DNA from: Methyloglobulus sp.
GTDB taxonomy: Bacteria; Pseudomonadota; Gammaproteobacteria; Methylococcales; Methylomonadaceae
Assembly (NCBI GenBank): GCA_013141505.1
Contig: JABFQX010000040.1
Coordinates: 18,496-82,495, forward strand
Direction: 5' to 3'
DNA length: 64,000 nucleotides
Numbering within the stretch: position 1 is the first letter of the stretch; every line of letters begins with the position of its first letter. Under the pieces are notes generated by a model that saw only the letters and a program-made list of their open reading frames with translations, did no database searches and was not told the origin of the DNA. Shown piece by piece: positions 17,930-27,417 of this stretch. The position numbers and the translations under genes were made by a program.

Positions 17930-18200
17930 CATAACGGACATACGGCGGTGATTGTCATTTCGAACGAAGTGAGAAATCTTGTGACTGACAGTAGCATCAT
18001 AGATTTCTCACTTCGTTCGAAATGACAATCCTTTTATGAACCTAAAACCGTACGGTTTCGCGCAGCAAACCGCCATGCCAATATACCACCACTCTATAAA
18101 CGCACATCCAAAAAACAGCTTGGAAAATACGGACAATAACCAGCGCTGTCCGCTTCGTTCATGGCGTATTGCCTAGCGGCGAATACGCCTTACAGCTTTT
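17930..18200 (+). repeat. Composite repeat module, copy 3 (perfect hairpin plus R3)
   Basis: The arms 17951-17979 and 18001-18029 form a perfect 29-bp stem (ATTGTCATTTCGAACGAAGT...) around a 21-base loop. The R3 unit (18065-18200) follows. The DNA from 17813 to here holds no gene; it carries further repeat-like sequence (CGGCGGAATACGC). Such a stem would form a strong cruciform or RNA hairpin and may end transcripts leaving the RHS gene. Confidence 0.8.
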
Positions 18201-18202
18201 GG

Positions 18203-21200
18203 CTAAAATACGGAGAAATTCACGTGAATAGACACTGGAGGGTAATAATTATGACTTCTTGCTTCTGGTGTTAATGGTTCAATAGCGCAGCTACCGCCTG
18301 GATCGATTGAATCTCGTTGATCGAATCCTCCTACAGTTCTTTGTAGTTCAATATATAACGAAGTAATATACAAGTAAGGCATGCTAGGAATATTAGCTAT
18401 AAAGTCTGGGGTTCCAATAATAGTAATTGTATAGTCAACATATTTGTCGTGCATTTGACCAAATGTGTAACCTGCTGGGACATATTTTTCAATGAACTGA
18501 CTAATGATTCCACGTGGAGGGACAATGGGATTTCCAGAGCGTCCAACAGTGCCAGGGGGTTGCCAGTCCTGACGGAGCCAATATAACCCTCTTGGATCAT
18601 CCACATTCACCGGATTCCCCCCCACATAAGCAAACAAATTATTCTGCCCCCCAGCCAAACCAATCGGGTCAGGTTCGATATAGCGGCCTTTCTTCGGGTC
18701 ATAATTGCGGAAATGGTTGAGGAACAGGCCGGTGGCGGGGTCGGCGTGCTGGCCGGGGAAGCGTAGGCTGATGGCGAAAGTGCCGGTTGGCGGGATGGCG
18801 CCGAACGGGTCGGTGCGCGTCCAGTCCCAAACCACCACCGAGCCGTCGGCACTCACCACCGTGCGCGGGGTATCCAGTTGGTCGGCATAAATGCGGTACA
18901 GGTTCGTCGCCGTGGCCGTTGCGCCGCCCGTTGCCGTCACCGCTACGGGAATGCTGCCATCCAGGTAAACGTATTCACGGCTGATGACGGGTTGTGCCGT
19001 GGGCTGGTTGTAGGTTTCGCTGTATTCGCCCAACAACGCCGCACCGTCAGCGTCGTACAGGCGCAAAGTCGCGGCTTTGGTCACGTTGTTGATCGTAATC
19101 ACGGGTTCGTGCAAGTTACTAAAGCCATAGACCTGCAACTGCCCGCCCTTGGGCAAGGCTTGCCGCATGTCCCCGCGCGAGGAGTGGTAATAGCTGTTGT
19201 TCTCATCCTTGGTGAAGTAACCCGCCAAGTCGGAAGTGATGGCAACCGGCGCTGCTGGCAGTGTTTGGGTCGTTAACAAGCGGTCGGTAGGCTCCACGAA
19301 CGTTGCCATATTTGCCGCCAGCGGCCCCGTCAATCGGTTTCCGTTTTTGTCATAGGTGTAGCTTTGGGTCACAGTGCCGCTGCTGAAGGATTTGACTTCA
19401 TCCAGTGCGGTATAGGTCAAGGTCTGTTTCTGCGCAACGACCGTGCCTTTCGCATCGGTGATGGTGCGGATCAGGCCACCCAAATCCCGCGCCAAAGTCC
19501 GGCGCGACCCTGCACCATCGAGCGGGAAACTCTTCAAGCGGCCATCCTGGTCAAACGTGCGCGCATAGCTGGTACCCACACCCGTCGCCCAAACCCAGCT
19601 TCGCGCCGGCCCGAACGGAAAGTGGCTGATATTCGACAACAAGGGCTTGCCGTTGACCGTCAGCCGGTTAACCTGGCCTGCGGCATCATAGCCGTAGCCT
19701 ATGGTCATGCCTGATGGATAAGTCGTGGACAGCAAGCGCCCGGTCACCGGACTCCAGGCTTGGGCCAAGGTCACCTTGGTGTACTGTACAGTCTGTACCT
19801 TCTTGGTCAGGTGGCAGTTCGTGTCCCATGTGTACGCGGTATCCCCACCGGTATAGGCCAATTTGGCGGGCTTGCCGACACAGCCGCCGGTATTCCAGGT
19901 CGTGGCAAAATTAACGCCGCTCGATTCCGCTGCGTAAGTCTCGCGGTTGAGCGCATCGTAGGTGTAGGTGATGCTCCGTCCCCGCGCATCGATCTTGGAC
20001 TTGACGTTGCCTGCCGAATCGTAAGTGTATTTGGTCAAGCCCGCATCCGGACTGTTGACCGCCGTCGGCTCGCCAAAGCCGTTGCGGGTGATGACGGTGT
20101 TGTTGCCCTTGGGGTCAAGGTTACCCGTCAGTCCATCGTTGGCATCGTGCGTCAAGTCGGTGATGCCCAAGGCGGGGTCGGTCACTTGGTCCAGACGGTT
20201 GAGCGCATCGAACAAGCGTTGGGTTTTGTGGTTGTTGGGGTCGGTGATGGCGGTCACATTGCCGTTGCCGTCGTGTGCAAAGGTGGTGGCTTGCTTCAAC
20301 GCTCCGTAAGCATGGAACAGGCGGTTGAGATTGTCATAATCCCGCGACTCGGTTTTCACCTTCGCCCCCGCCGCATTGTAAACATCGACAGTCAGCACAT
20401 TGTCCATCGCGTCGAGGCCGTAAACGATGCGGTTGCCGAGCGCATCTTTCACCTCGGTAATCCGGTGTGCGGCATCCGGCGTAAAGTTAAGGCTTTCGCC
20501 GCCCGGAAAGGTAATCTTGGTCAAAGTGCCGTTCGCATCATGCGTAAAGACGGTTTTCTCTTGCCCTTCCAACCGCTGATCCAGCCAGCCGCGCGGGTTC
20601 CAGGTGAACGCCGTTACCAGCCCGTTCGGGTCGGTGATGGTTTTGGGGCGGCCATTGGCGTCATTCTGCACTGTGGCCTTATGACCAAGCGCATCCGTGA
20701 TGCTAGTCAAATCCTTGGTCACGGGATCATAGCCGTAAGTCGTCACGTCCGCCACATCGGTACGTGGGCCGTCAACGGCCTTGACTCGCCCTGGCGAATC
20801 GTAGGTGTAATTCCAGGTACGGCTTGCGTTAGTGCTCAAGTCGGTAAGCGTACGGGTTTTAAGGTCGCCGTTGGGGTAGTAATCCAGGTTTGTGCGCTTG
20901 AGCGGTTCGGTGACCACGGTCGGCAATCGGTAATCCGGGTGCCATTGGGTGGTGATGGTGCGTGCTTGTGATGTACCAAACCCTTCAATGCGCGAAGTTT
21001 CGAGGTTACGTTTCTGGTCAAAGGTGTATTTCGTCTTGTTCCCCGCTGCGTCGATCGCCGTATCGGGGTTGCCGTTGGCATCAAAGGTGCGGCTATCGCC
21101 TTTGCCATCTGGCCTGATTTCGGAGCCAAGACGCGGTACGCTCCATTTGGTGTCAAAGTTAAAGGTGGTCATGCGCCCCAGCGCATCCGTCATTTTGGGC

Positions 21201-22750
21201 GCGGCAGGGTTGGTGTAATCCACGGCAATCTTTTCCACGCCGCCCGCGTGTTCAGAGGTGACAGCGCGGCCATTGGCGTCGTAACTCCAATTTGCAAAAC
21301 GAAATCGTTTCTCGTCCACCAATCCCGTCAGCGCATGGGGGAATGTCGCGTTCTCATACAGATGAGTTTTGCCCACTAGCTTTTGTGTCGCCGTGTCCCA
21401 TGTCCAGACATTGATTTGATTGCCGTCACCATTCCCGTTTGAATAGTCATACTCGACTTTATTCCCATCCGGGAAAATCAAAGCGGAAAAATAAATATTC
21501 AGCCAGTAATTTAAAGTCAGTTTCCGCCCCGCCGGATCGGTGATGGTCATCAGGCGTTTGGTCGTCGGGTCATAACCCAAGGTTTGCGTCCTCCCGGCGC
21601 GGTCGGTGATGCTTTGCAACACGCCGTTTATGTCATATCGTTCGGTCTTATCGTCCCTGGTGGTGTAGGTATAGCCTGGAGGATTAGCGCATGTTATTAG
21701 CACCCCACGTATGAAGACAAAACCACAATTCGCGGTAAGACGGCTGTTCACATCAGCATCAGCCTTAAATATCTTGCGCGAAATATCGTTAGGGTCGAGC
21801 GTGAATGTGAGCGTACTTTGGTCGTCCCTCACCATTTTAAGCTGGGTCGAGGAAACAACCTGAATGTGTGAGCTATAGCTGTGACTCCATCCCGCTCCCA
21901 TCACGCCGTTGCTGATGGTGCTTTGGCTGTTGTAATATCGGTTGAACACCAGCGGAAAATCCCCGCCCCCCTCAAAATCCGTCTCGACCTGAAACTTATT
22001 TCCCGTGCCAATGTTAATAGGATTGCCAACAAAACAGGCTTTTCCGTTAATATCACCACAGCTACCGAGGTTTTTTATATCTGCATTTGTGAATTCAGGC
22101 GGTGATGATGTAGGACCAGAGACTGTTACGCTAGCAGGGTATAGATCTCCTTCAATAAAGTCGTCTACTCTTGGGGCTAATTGATGACGGGAATAACTCA
22201 CCTCTCCTTTGTTGAACAATTGGAGGTCTGAAGAAGTATATACATGAGTGAATGGCTCAAACCAATAATGTCCTATATGCCAAGGTGTAGGACTAAGATA
22301 ATCATCGAAGGATGAACGAATAAGACTACCATCAGGGCCGTTATTTTCAACAATTTCGACTCTCACTGTCGAATTATTGAAAACGGTGTTTCTATTCATA
22401 ATAGAACTATGGTAAGAAAAGGACGAATCAAGCCCAAATGAAATATTATGCCCTTTAACGTTCAGTACAGCCGACCCAGGCGATTTAGATGCCGAGTCTG
22501 TCCCAGATTGCAATATCTCCGATTCTCCCGGAATCCCAGTTGCTGGCCTGTTCGCCTGAACTCCCTTCGCACTATCAAAGGTATAGATAAGAGTAAAAGG
22601 GAGCTCGCCAAAATTATTAAATGAACCATCGGCATTCCCAAAAATCCCCTGTGCTCTTAAATTAAAGGTAGTGCCCTTCACTGTCACCGTAACGATATCC
22701 GCACTCGCTATTTTAGGAATGAAAAATGTTGCCACGACGGTTAAAATCAT
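18203..22750 (-). CDS. Secreted RHS-repeat protein with variable C-terminal tip
   Basis: About 1515 residues from the ATG at 22750 (MILTVVATFFIPKIASA, a clear signal peptide); a longer frame begins at 22810. The N-terminal domain (about 20-220) is beta-rich. Then a DUF6531-like entry (NPINIGTGNKFQVETDF) leads into many YD/RHS repeats. The RHS core ends GRYIEPDPIGL...NPVNVDDPRGL. After it comes a tip of about 124 residues with no recognised toxin domain. The core is GC-rich while the N-terminal domain and tip are AT-rich, as expected for a swapped tip. No immunity gene follows: downstream lies repeat DNA. Confidence 0.88.
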   Translation of the reverse strand: MILTVVATFFIPKIASADIVTVTVKGTTFNLRAQGIFGNADGSFNNFGELPFTLIYTFDSAKGVQANRPATGIPGESEILQSGTDSASKSPGSAVLNVKGHNISFGLDSSFSYHSSIMNRNTVFNNSTVRVEIVENNGPDGSLIRSSFDDYLSPTPWHIGHYWFEPFTHVYTSSDLQLFNKGEVSYSRHQLAPRVDDFIEGDLYPASVTVSGPTSSPPEFTNADIKNLGSCGDINGKACFVGNPINIGTGNKFQVETDFEGGGDFPLVFNRYYNSQSTISNGVMGAGWSHSYSSHIQVVSSTQLKMVRDDQSTLTFTLDPNDISRKIFKADADVNSRLTANCGFVFIRGVLITCANPPGYTYTTRDDKTERYDINGVLQSITDRAGRTQTLGYDPTTKRLMTITDPAGRKLTLNYWLNIYFSALIFPDGNKVEYDYSNGNGDGNQINVWTWDTATQKLVGKTHLYENATFPHALTGLVDEKRFRFANWSYDANGRAVTSEHAGGVEKIAVDYTNPAAPKMTDALGRMTTFNFDTKWSVPRLGSEIRPDGKGDSRTFDANGNPDTAIDAAGNKTKYTFDQKRNLETSRIEGFGTSQARTITTQWHPDYRLPTVVTEPLKRTNLDYYPNGDLKTRTLTDLSTNASRTWNYTYDSPGRVKAVDGPRTDVADVTTYGYDPVTKDLTSITDALGHKATVQNDANGRPKTITDPNGLVTAFTWNPRGWLDQRLEGQEKTVFTHDANGTLTKITFPGGESLNFTPDAAHRITEVKDALGNRIVYGLDAMDNVLTVDVYNAAGAKVKTESRDYDNLNRLFHAYGALKQATTFAHDGNGNVTAITDPNNHKTQRLFDALNRLDQVTDPALGITDLTHDANDGLTGNLDPKGNNTVITRNGFGEPTAVNSPDAGLTKYTYDSAGNVKSKIDARGRSITYTYDALNRETYAAESSGVNFATTWNTGGCVGKPAKLAYTGGDTAYTWDTNCHLTKKVQTVQYTKVTLAQAWSPVTGRLLSTTYPSGMTIGYGYDAAGQVNRLTVNGKPLLSNISHFPFGPARSWVWATGVGTSYARTFDQDGRLKSFPLDGAGSRRTLARDLGGLIRTITDAKGTVVAQKQTLTYTALDEVKSFSSGTVTQSYTYDKNGNRLTGPLAANMATFVEPTDRLLTTQTLPAAPVAITSDLAGYFTKDENNSYYHSSRGDMRQALPKGGQLQVYGFSNLHEPVITINNVTKAATLRLYDADGAALLGEYSETYNQPTAQPVISREYVYLDGSIPVAVTATGGATATATNLYRIYADQLDTPRTVVSADGSVVVWDWTRTDPFGAIPPTGTFAISLRFPGQHADPATGLFLNHFRNYDPKKGRYIEPDPIGLAGGQNNLFAYVGGNPVNVDDPRGLYWLRQDWQPPGTVGRSGNPIVPPRGIISQFIEKYVPAGYTFGQMHDKYVDYTITIIGTPDFIANIPSMPYLYITSLYIELQRTVGGFDQRDSIDPGGSCAIEPLTPEARSHNYYPPVSIHVNFSVF

Positions 22751-22944
22751 AATATCGAAACAGTCCCTTACAGTCACGTTGGTTAAGTACAACGGGGTCG
22801 CGAAGCCCAACCAACAAAAAAACGTAAAATGCGATCAAACCCTATGCTCCAGCGTGTTCCAGTCATTAGCGTTCCCCTTATAATTCTTAACTTCGCGTTT
22901 GTTGTAAAAGTAAAACGGCCATCCAACCCATTTTCGGCAGGCAC

Positions 22945-23004
22945 AAAAAAAGCCGGATGCCTAGGCGGTGACTTCTACGTTGTCACCCTCGGCAATCCGG
23001 CTTT
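22945..23004 (-). terminator. Intrinsic terminator in the RHS leader, overlapping the aptamer
   Basis: Read on the minus strand, AAAGCCGGATTGCC pairs with GGCATCCGGCTTT, and GGTGAC pairs with GTCACC inside it; seven Ts follow. This is a textbook intrinsic terminator placed about 200 bases before the RHS start. Its 5' arm is also the 3' strand of the proposed c-di-GMP aptamer, so the two folds exclude each other. Confidence 0.7.
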
Positions 23005-23052
23005 CCGTTCTGGAACCGTAACTTTCCGCCCCTACTTTCCAGCAGGTTTAGC
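22986..23052 (-). promoter_or_regulatory. Candidate c-di-GMP-I (GEMM) riboswitch upstream of the RHS gene
   Basis: On the minus strand the order is GCTAAACC, a short stem-loop with GGAAA (CCTGCTGGAAAGTAGG), then GGGGCGGAAAG, then ACGG...AAAGCCGGATTGCCGA. This follows the GEMM consensus (GGCAAACC, GNRA hairpin, GGGACGCAAAG, CGG, GCCGGGUUGCCGA). Deviations are CGGAAAG for CGCAAAG and an expanded loop. The 3' part overlaps a terminator, a typical expression platform; c-di-GMP binding would be expected to favour read-through into the RHS gene. Confidence 0.6.
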
Positions 23053-23148
23053 TTTTTTTGTTGTTTTTATACCAATCACGTAAGAATTAAATTACAAAAT
23101 TTATGAGCCTGTCAAGTTTATTTTTTAGCTGCATTATTAGGCCAGCAA

Positions 23149-23237
23149 TACCAATCCCAAAAGTTGTTATATAAATCCCCTTATCCCGGCCTTCTCCCTT
23201 TGGAGAAGGTAACAATATGAACTTATTGGGATTAGTA
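23149..23237. repeat. 89-bp miniature inverted-repeat element
   Basis: It begins TACCAATCCCAA and ends TTGGGATTAGTA, an imperfect terminal inverted repeat. Inside is CCTTATCCCGGCCTTCTCCC, a motif also present in the repeat at 61190-61273. It carries no coding capacity. Confidence 0.6.
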
Positions 23238-23275
23238 TAACGATTATGGCGGCGTGAAAAATGGCAAATTTTATA

Positions 23276-23449
23276 GGGTCTGTTGACAATTTAAGTACAC
23301 CAAAACCTTTAAAATCGTCATGCCGCCAGACATGGAGGGGTCATCCTTGCCGGAATGACGGGGCTTTTGTTAGCCCACTGTTTTTAAAACAGTTGCTCGT
23401 TGGCACTTATATAAAGCTATTGGTATTAGTGTTAATTGTCAACAGCCCC
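23276..23449. mobile_element. 174-bp MITE-like element with TA flanks
   Basis: The ends are GGGTCTGTTGACAATTTA and, inverted, GGGGCTGTTGACAATTAA. TA lies directly outside both ends (23274-23275 and 23450-23451), as for Tc1/IS630-type target duplication. It encodes no transposase and contains an internal hairpin around GTCATGCCG...CGGAATGAC. It would be moved in trans by a full-length relative, which is not in this window. Confidence 0.65.
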
Positions 23450-23619
23450 TAGTCCGGCATTATGGGGTTTTAAACGTCGTTCGCCCGTTGAAAGCTTTGG
23501 TATGCTTCGACAAGCAACGCGAACGATCCAAACATTTAAGAGCCGAACAATCAGTTTTTGGCTTGTCGATTACGGTCTTATGGCGCGAAACGCCTTGCGC
23601 GGCAATGAGATTGGCACAG

Positions 23620-25332
23620 TTAGCCCATAAGTTTCGCCAGCAAAAAATCCACGACCCCAACAAACGGGATTTCTTCGTTTTGCTCCGCAGTCCTCGCCTT
23701 GTATTCAACAACACCCGCTTCCAGACCACGGTCACTGATAACGATGCAATGGGGAATGCCAATAAGCTCCATATCCGAAAACATAAAACCGGCACGTACC
23801 TTGCGATCATCAAGCAGCACATCAATACCTGCGTTTAACAGTTTTTGATATAACTCTTCAACTGTCACTTTCAGGCGTTCTGATTTGTGCATATTCATCG
23901 GGCAGATGGCAACCTGAAAAGGCGCAAGGCTGGCTGGCCAGATGATCCCTTTGTCATCATGATTTTGCTCGATACTTGATGCGACAACACGGGAAACACC
24001 AATCCCGTAGCAACCCATTATCATCGTTTGGTTTTTGCCTTCTTCGTTGATCACGCTGGCCTTCATCGCTTCGCTGTATTTTGTGCCGAGTTGGAAGATA
24101 TGTCCCACTTCAATGCCACGGGCAATATGGAGCTTACCATTGCCATCAGGGCTGAGGTCGCCCGGCACAACCATACGTAAATCTTCAATCTGGACTGGCA
24201 TTGGCAAATCGCGCTCCCAATTGACACCGGTAAAATGTTGACCGTCTTCGTTTGCACCACAAGTAAAATCGGACATAACCGTTACACTGCGATCAGCAAT
24301 GATGTTCAACTTGAGGTTAATAGGCCCAATTGAACCTGGTTTACAATGGCAATGCTCAACAATTTCGGCATCACTGGCAAACGTCAGCGGCGAGGCAATA
24401 CCGGCAATTTTTTCCGCCTTGATAGGATTGAGCTCATGATCGCCACGCAACAAAAGGGCAACCAAATTGTCGTCATCGCCTTTAACTATCAATGTTTTCA
24501 AGCATTGCTCGGCGGCGACATTGAGAAAACGACTGACCTCCTCAATGCTGTGCTGCCCAGGCGTACTAACTCGTTTGCAGACTTCATTCGCTGAATTACG
24601 CGTACTATTGGGCATAACCGCTTCTGCTTTTTCAATATTGGCGGCGTAATCGCTGCTATCAGAAAAGGCAATGGCATCTTCACCTGATTCGGCAAGCACA
24701 TGAAACTCATGGGATATTGCGCCACCAATCGATCCCGAATCAGCAATAACTGCACGAAACTTCAAGCCGAACCGGGTGAATATGGTGGTATAAACTTGGT
24801 GCATAAGGTCGTAGGTAGACTGCAAAGATTCCTGACTCAAATGGAAAGAATACGCGTCCTTCATGATAAATTCTCGGCAGCGCATCACGCCAAAACGGGG
24901 ACGGATTTCATCACGGAATTTGGTCTGGATTTGGTAATAGGTAATCGGCAATTGTTTATAACTTCTGATTTCATTGCGTGCCAGATCGGTAATGATCTCT
25001 TCATGTGTAGGGCCTAAGCAAAAATCGCGGTCATGGCGGTCTTTCAGCCGTGCAAGTTCAGGGCCGTATTTTTCCCAACGTCCGGTTTCCTGCCATAACT
25101 CCGCCGGCTGCAAGGCAGGCATTAGCACTTCAAGGGCGCTGGCTTTGTTCATTTCTTCCCGTGTGATCGCTTCAACCTTTCTCAATACCCGTAAACCCAA
25201 CGGTAACCACGTATAAAGACCGGCGGCGAGTTTACGGATTAACCCTGCCCGAATCATCAATTGATGGCTGATGACCACAGCATCGGCGGGAATTTCTTTT
25301 ACAGTATTGAGCGGAAATTGTGAAGTACGCAT
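23620..25332 (-). CDS. proS: Prolyl-tRNA synthetase (bacterial type, with editing domain)
   Basis: 570 residues from [18 protein letters not shown], the conserved ProRS start; the frame is open 16 codons further upstream. Class II motifs: motif 2 [26 protein letters not shown] and motif 3 near [14 protein letters not shown]. The large INS editing domain (deacylates Ala-tRNA(Pro)) sits between them, with the anticodon-binding domain at the C-terminus ([21 protein letters not shown]). Single gene, no operon partner visible. Confidence 0.97.
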   Translation of the reverse strand: MRTSQFPLNTVKEIPADAVVISHQLMIRAGLIRKLAAGLYTWLPLGLRVLRKVEAITREEMNKASALEVLMPALQPAELWQETGRWEKYGPELARLKDRHDRDFCLGPTHEEIITDLARNEIRSYKQLPITYYQIQTKFRDEIRPRFGVMRCREFIMKDAYSFHLSQESLQSTYDLMHQVYTTIFTRFGLKFRAVIADSGSIGGAISHEFHVLAESGEDAIAFSDSSDYAANIEKAEAVMPNSTRNSANEVCKRVSTPGQHSIEEVSRFLNVAAEQCLKTLIVKGDDDNLVALLLRGDHELNPIKAEKIAGIASPLTFASDAEIVEHCHCKPGSIGPINLKLNIIADRSVTVMSDFTCGANEDGQHFTGVNWERDLPMPVQIEDLRMVVPGDLSPDGNGKLHIARGIEVGHIFQLGTKYSEAMKASVINEEGKNQTMIMGCYGIGVSRVVASSIEQNHDDKGIIWPASLAPFQVAICPMNMHKSERLKVTVEELYQKLLNAGIDVLLDDRKVRAGFMFSDMELIGIPHCIVISDRGLEAGVVEYKARTAEQNEEIPFVGVVDFLLAKLMG

Positions 25333-25589
25333 AATCAGTTTTCGTATTAAAAATGGATATTTTACAGGGTAATGCCCCATTTGGTTACTGTGATGGTAAT
25401 ATAACTAGCAACTGACAGCAGACGGTATTGTTAATCGTCAGTTTCTCCTCATTTTTTTAAGCATTGGCTATACTTTCTAACAGATTTAGTTTAGCGGCTA
25501 TACTCATTAGACCTGTCGATCCGCAACAATTTTGACTACCTCTTTAGTTATCTTTAAAACCAAAAACTCATATCGAGGAATTACTGCAT

Positions 25590-26720
25590 ATGAAAACTGT
25601 AAACCATAAGCTACCAGACAGGCGCTCTTCACCATCAATGATGAGGACAAAAATATTTGCTGCCCCCCCTCCTTTGGCCTATCAAACTTTTTCCGACCAA
25701 CAGCAAGATGTAATCGACTTACTAGAAGTTTGGCAGTTATTGGTAAAACGAAAAAAAATTATTTTCCAGATTACTTTAGTGAGCTTAATGCTTGGCATAG
25801 GCTATAGCGCCGTTAAACCTGAAAAATATGCCTACCACACTATGCTACAGATAGGAACGCTGATGCCGGGACAACCCAAGTTAATTGAATCGCCGCAGGA
25901 CGTATTTAATAAAGTTAAATCAGCCTATATTCCGCTCACTTTGGATGAAAACAGAAAAACTGAAACCGACACCAAAACCCAGCCGAAATTTGAGGACATT
26001 TTGCCACCCAAAGACACCAATCTTCTTAAATTGGAAATGCACTGTAAGCTCAAAGATGAACAATTATGTAAATCGTTAATTAATGGAGTTATTCAAAAAA
26101 TTACCCTTGATCATTCCAGAATGCTTAATATCTCCGAAAAAAACCTTTCAGGAAAGCTGAAAGCCGCCGAGAATGCACTGAAAAACAGCAAAGATCTGCT
26201 TGAATACAGCTTGCAAAAAAAGAAAAGACTAACACAGACTGCGGAATTAATTACCAACCAACTCAAAGAAAAAAAAGCGATGTTGGAAAAAAACCTCAAA
26301 AATCGCAGTTCAATAAAATCAAGCAGTGCGGCAGGTGCTATGTCCATCTTACTGATTGACAATGCGATCCAAAGCAATCAGACCCTCATCGATAATTTAG
26401 AAAAACAACTCTATATCAATTTAGGCCAAGAACAGGACAATCTTGAAAAAGCCGAGAAGGACAACATCAGACATCAAAGCGAACAACAAAATGCGATTGA
26501 CGAAATAAAAAACCTGCTGCTAAGCATCAATAATACTGAAGCCATCGTGCCAGTGCTACGGTCAGAAAATCCGGTCGGAACAACACCTACCGTTATTGTT
26601 ACTTTATCGCTCTTGTTTGGATTATGTGCAGGCCTGTTAGCAGTATTTCTATTGGAGTTTACAGGTCGTGTAAACAGTTACAACAAAAGCGCTTCTGAAT
26701 CAGCTTTGCATGCCGTTTGA
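25590..26720 (+). CDS. Wzz-type chain length determinant domain protein
   Basis: 376 residues. Two membrane segments (about 63-80 and 335-356) bracket a long periplasmic, Lys-rich coiled coil, the topology of Wzz/PCP proteins that set polysaccharide chain length. The Wzz start LLEVWQLLVKRKKIIFQITL is clear. The C-terminal motif before the last helix is loosely kept (ENPVGTTPTVIV). No tyrosine-kinase domain and no polysaccharide genes nearby, so its substrate is unknown. Good spacing from proS, divergently arranged. Confidence 0.75.
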   Translation: MKTVNHKLPDRRSSPSMMRTKIFAAPPPLAYQTFSDQQQDVIDLLEVWQLLVKRKKIIFQITLVSLMLGIGYSAVKPEKYAYHTMLQIGTLMPGQPKLIESPQDVFNKVKSAYIPLTLDENRKTETDTKTQPKFEDILPPKDTNLLKLEMHCKLKDEQLCKSLINGVIQKITLDHSRMLNISEKNLSGKLKAAENALKNSKDLLEYSLQKKKRLTQTAELITNQLKEKKAMLEKNLKNRSSIKSSSAAGAMSILLIDNAIQSNQTLIDNLEKQLYINLGQEQDNLEKAEKDNIRHQSEQQNAIDEIKNLLLSINNTEAIVPVLRSENPVGTTPTVIVTLSLLFGLCAGLLAVFLLEFTGRVNSYNKSASESALHAV

Positions 26721-26723
26721 CGG

Positions 26724-26759
26724 ATAACCGATACGCCAGTTGTACGCCGTATCGGTTAT
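26724..26759. terminator. Bidirectional terminator between convergent genes
   Basis: Perfect 12-bp stem ATAACCGATACG / CGTATCGGTTAT with a 12-base loop. It lies between the ends of the Wzz-like gene and the convergent DUF4332 gene. Confidence 0.65.
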
Positions 26760-26779
26760 TAGTGAGGTGTAAACCGCTC

Positions 26780-27184
26780 CTAATGATGAACCATTTTAGG
26801 CAATGATTTGGCTTCCGCTATCCAAGTGGTCACTTGCGTGAGTGACGGTGTGGTTTTGGCAAGACTCTTTTCCTCATTGGTTTTTGCCAGGGCGGCTTGC
26901 AGGTTTTCAGCATTCCGTTGGGCTAACTCAGGGACGGTATCCACACCTGCCGCTTCCAGTAATTCAGAGAATTGTCCGGCAACGCCTTTAATGCGAAACA
27001 GATCAGCATGATTGACCCAGGTCAGGATCAATTTAGCACTGATACCCGTTTGTTCGGCGAGTGCATCACGGCCTTTGGCAGTCGCACCTGATTCGAGTAA
27101 TTTTTCCACAGACGCTATACCTGCTGCCCTTAACTTATCCGCATACTGCGGCCCGACGCCTTCAATGTCTTCAATTTGTGCCAT
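26780..27184 (-). CDS. DUF4332 helix-hairpin-helix protein
   Basis: 134 residues. Two helix-hairpin-helix units are visible: IEDIEGVGPQYADKLRAAGI and a second at FRIKGVAGQFSELLEAAGV. This matches the DUF4332 family, whose members may bind nucleic acid; the role is unknown. The start is set at the ATG at 27184, because a perfect AGGAGG lies 5 bases upstream; the GTG at 27190 overlaps that site. Confidence 0.85.
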   Translation of the reverse strand: MAQIEDIEGVGPQYADKLRAAGIASVEKLLESGATAKGRDALAEQTGISAKLILTWVNHADLFRIKGVAGQFSELLEAAGVDTVPELAQRNAENLQAALAKTNEEKSLAKTTPSLTQVTTWIAEAKSLPKMVHH

Positions 27185-27417
27185 TGGCACCTCCTAATGT
27201 TTGATAAAATGTCGGCTTGCTTGGGCTGAATTATTACAGCCACCGTGCCGTGTTTAATGATAGCATCAGTTTGGCAAGTCGTGCTGTTTGACCGCTTCAC
27301 TTCCCGTAACATAACTTTCATATTTAAAAGCCAAACTACTTAAACTCGCTACAAGCCTTATAATTCAACCACGACCTTTAACCTTTGCCACTAAAAGTGC
27401 AACTGAAGTATAAAACT

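Larger units (their letters stand above)
23053..23619. other. Intergenic stretch between the RHS leader and proS
   Basis: No convincing gene. It holds two miniature elements (23149-23237 and 23276-23449) and the region 3' of proS. The RHS promoter should lie between about 23060 and 23150. Confidence 0.5.

Noticed and set aside
16581..18200. Possible CRISPR-like array
   Set aside because: Repeats are long (about 140-270 bp), unevenly spaced and without regular spacers or cas genes.
19760..20971. Long plus-strand open frame (403 codons) opposite the RHS gene
   Set aside because: It is an antisense shadow of the GC-rich YD-repeat core; the minus frame has clear RHS motifs and this one has no domain.
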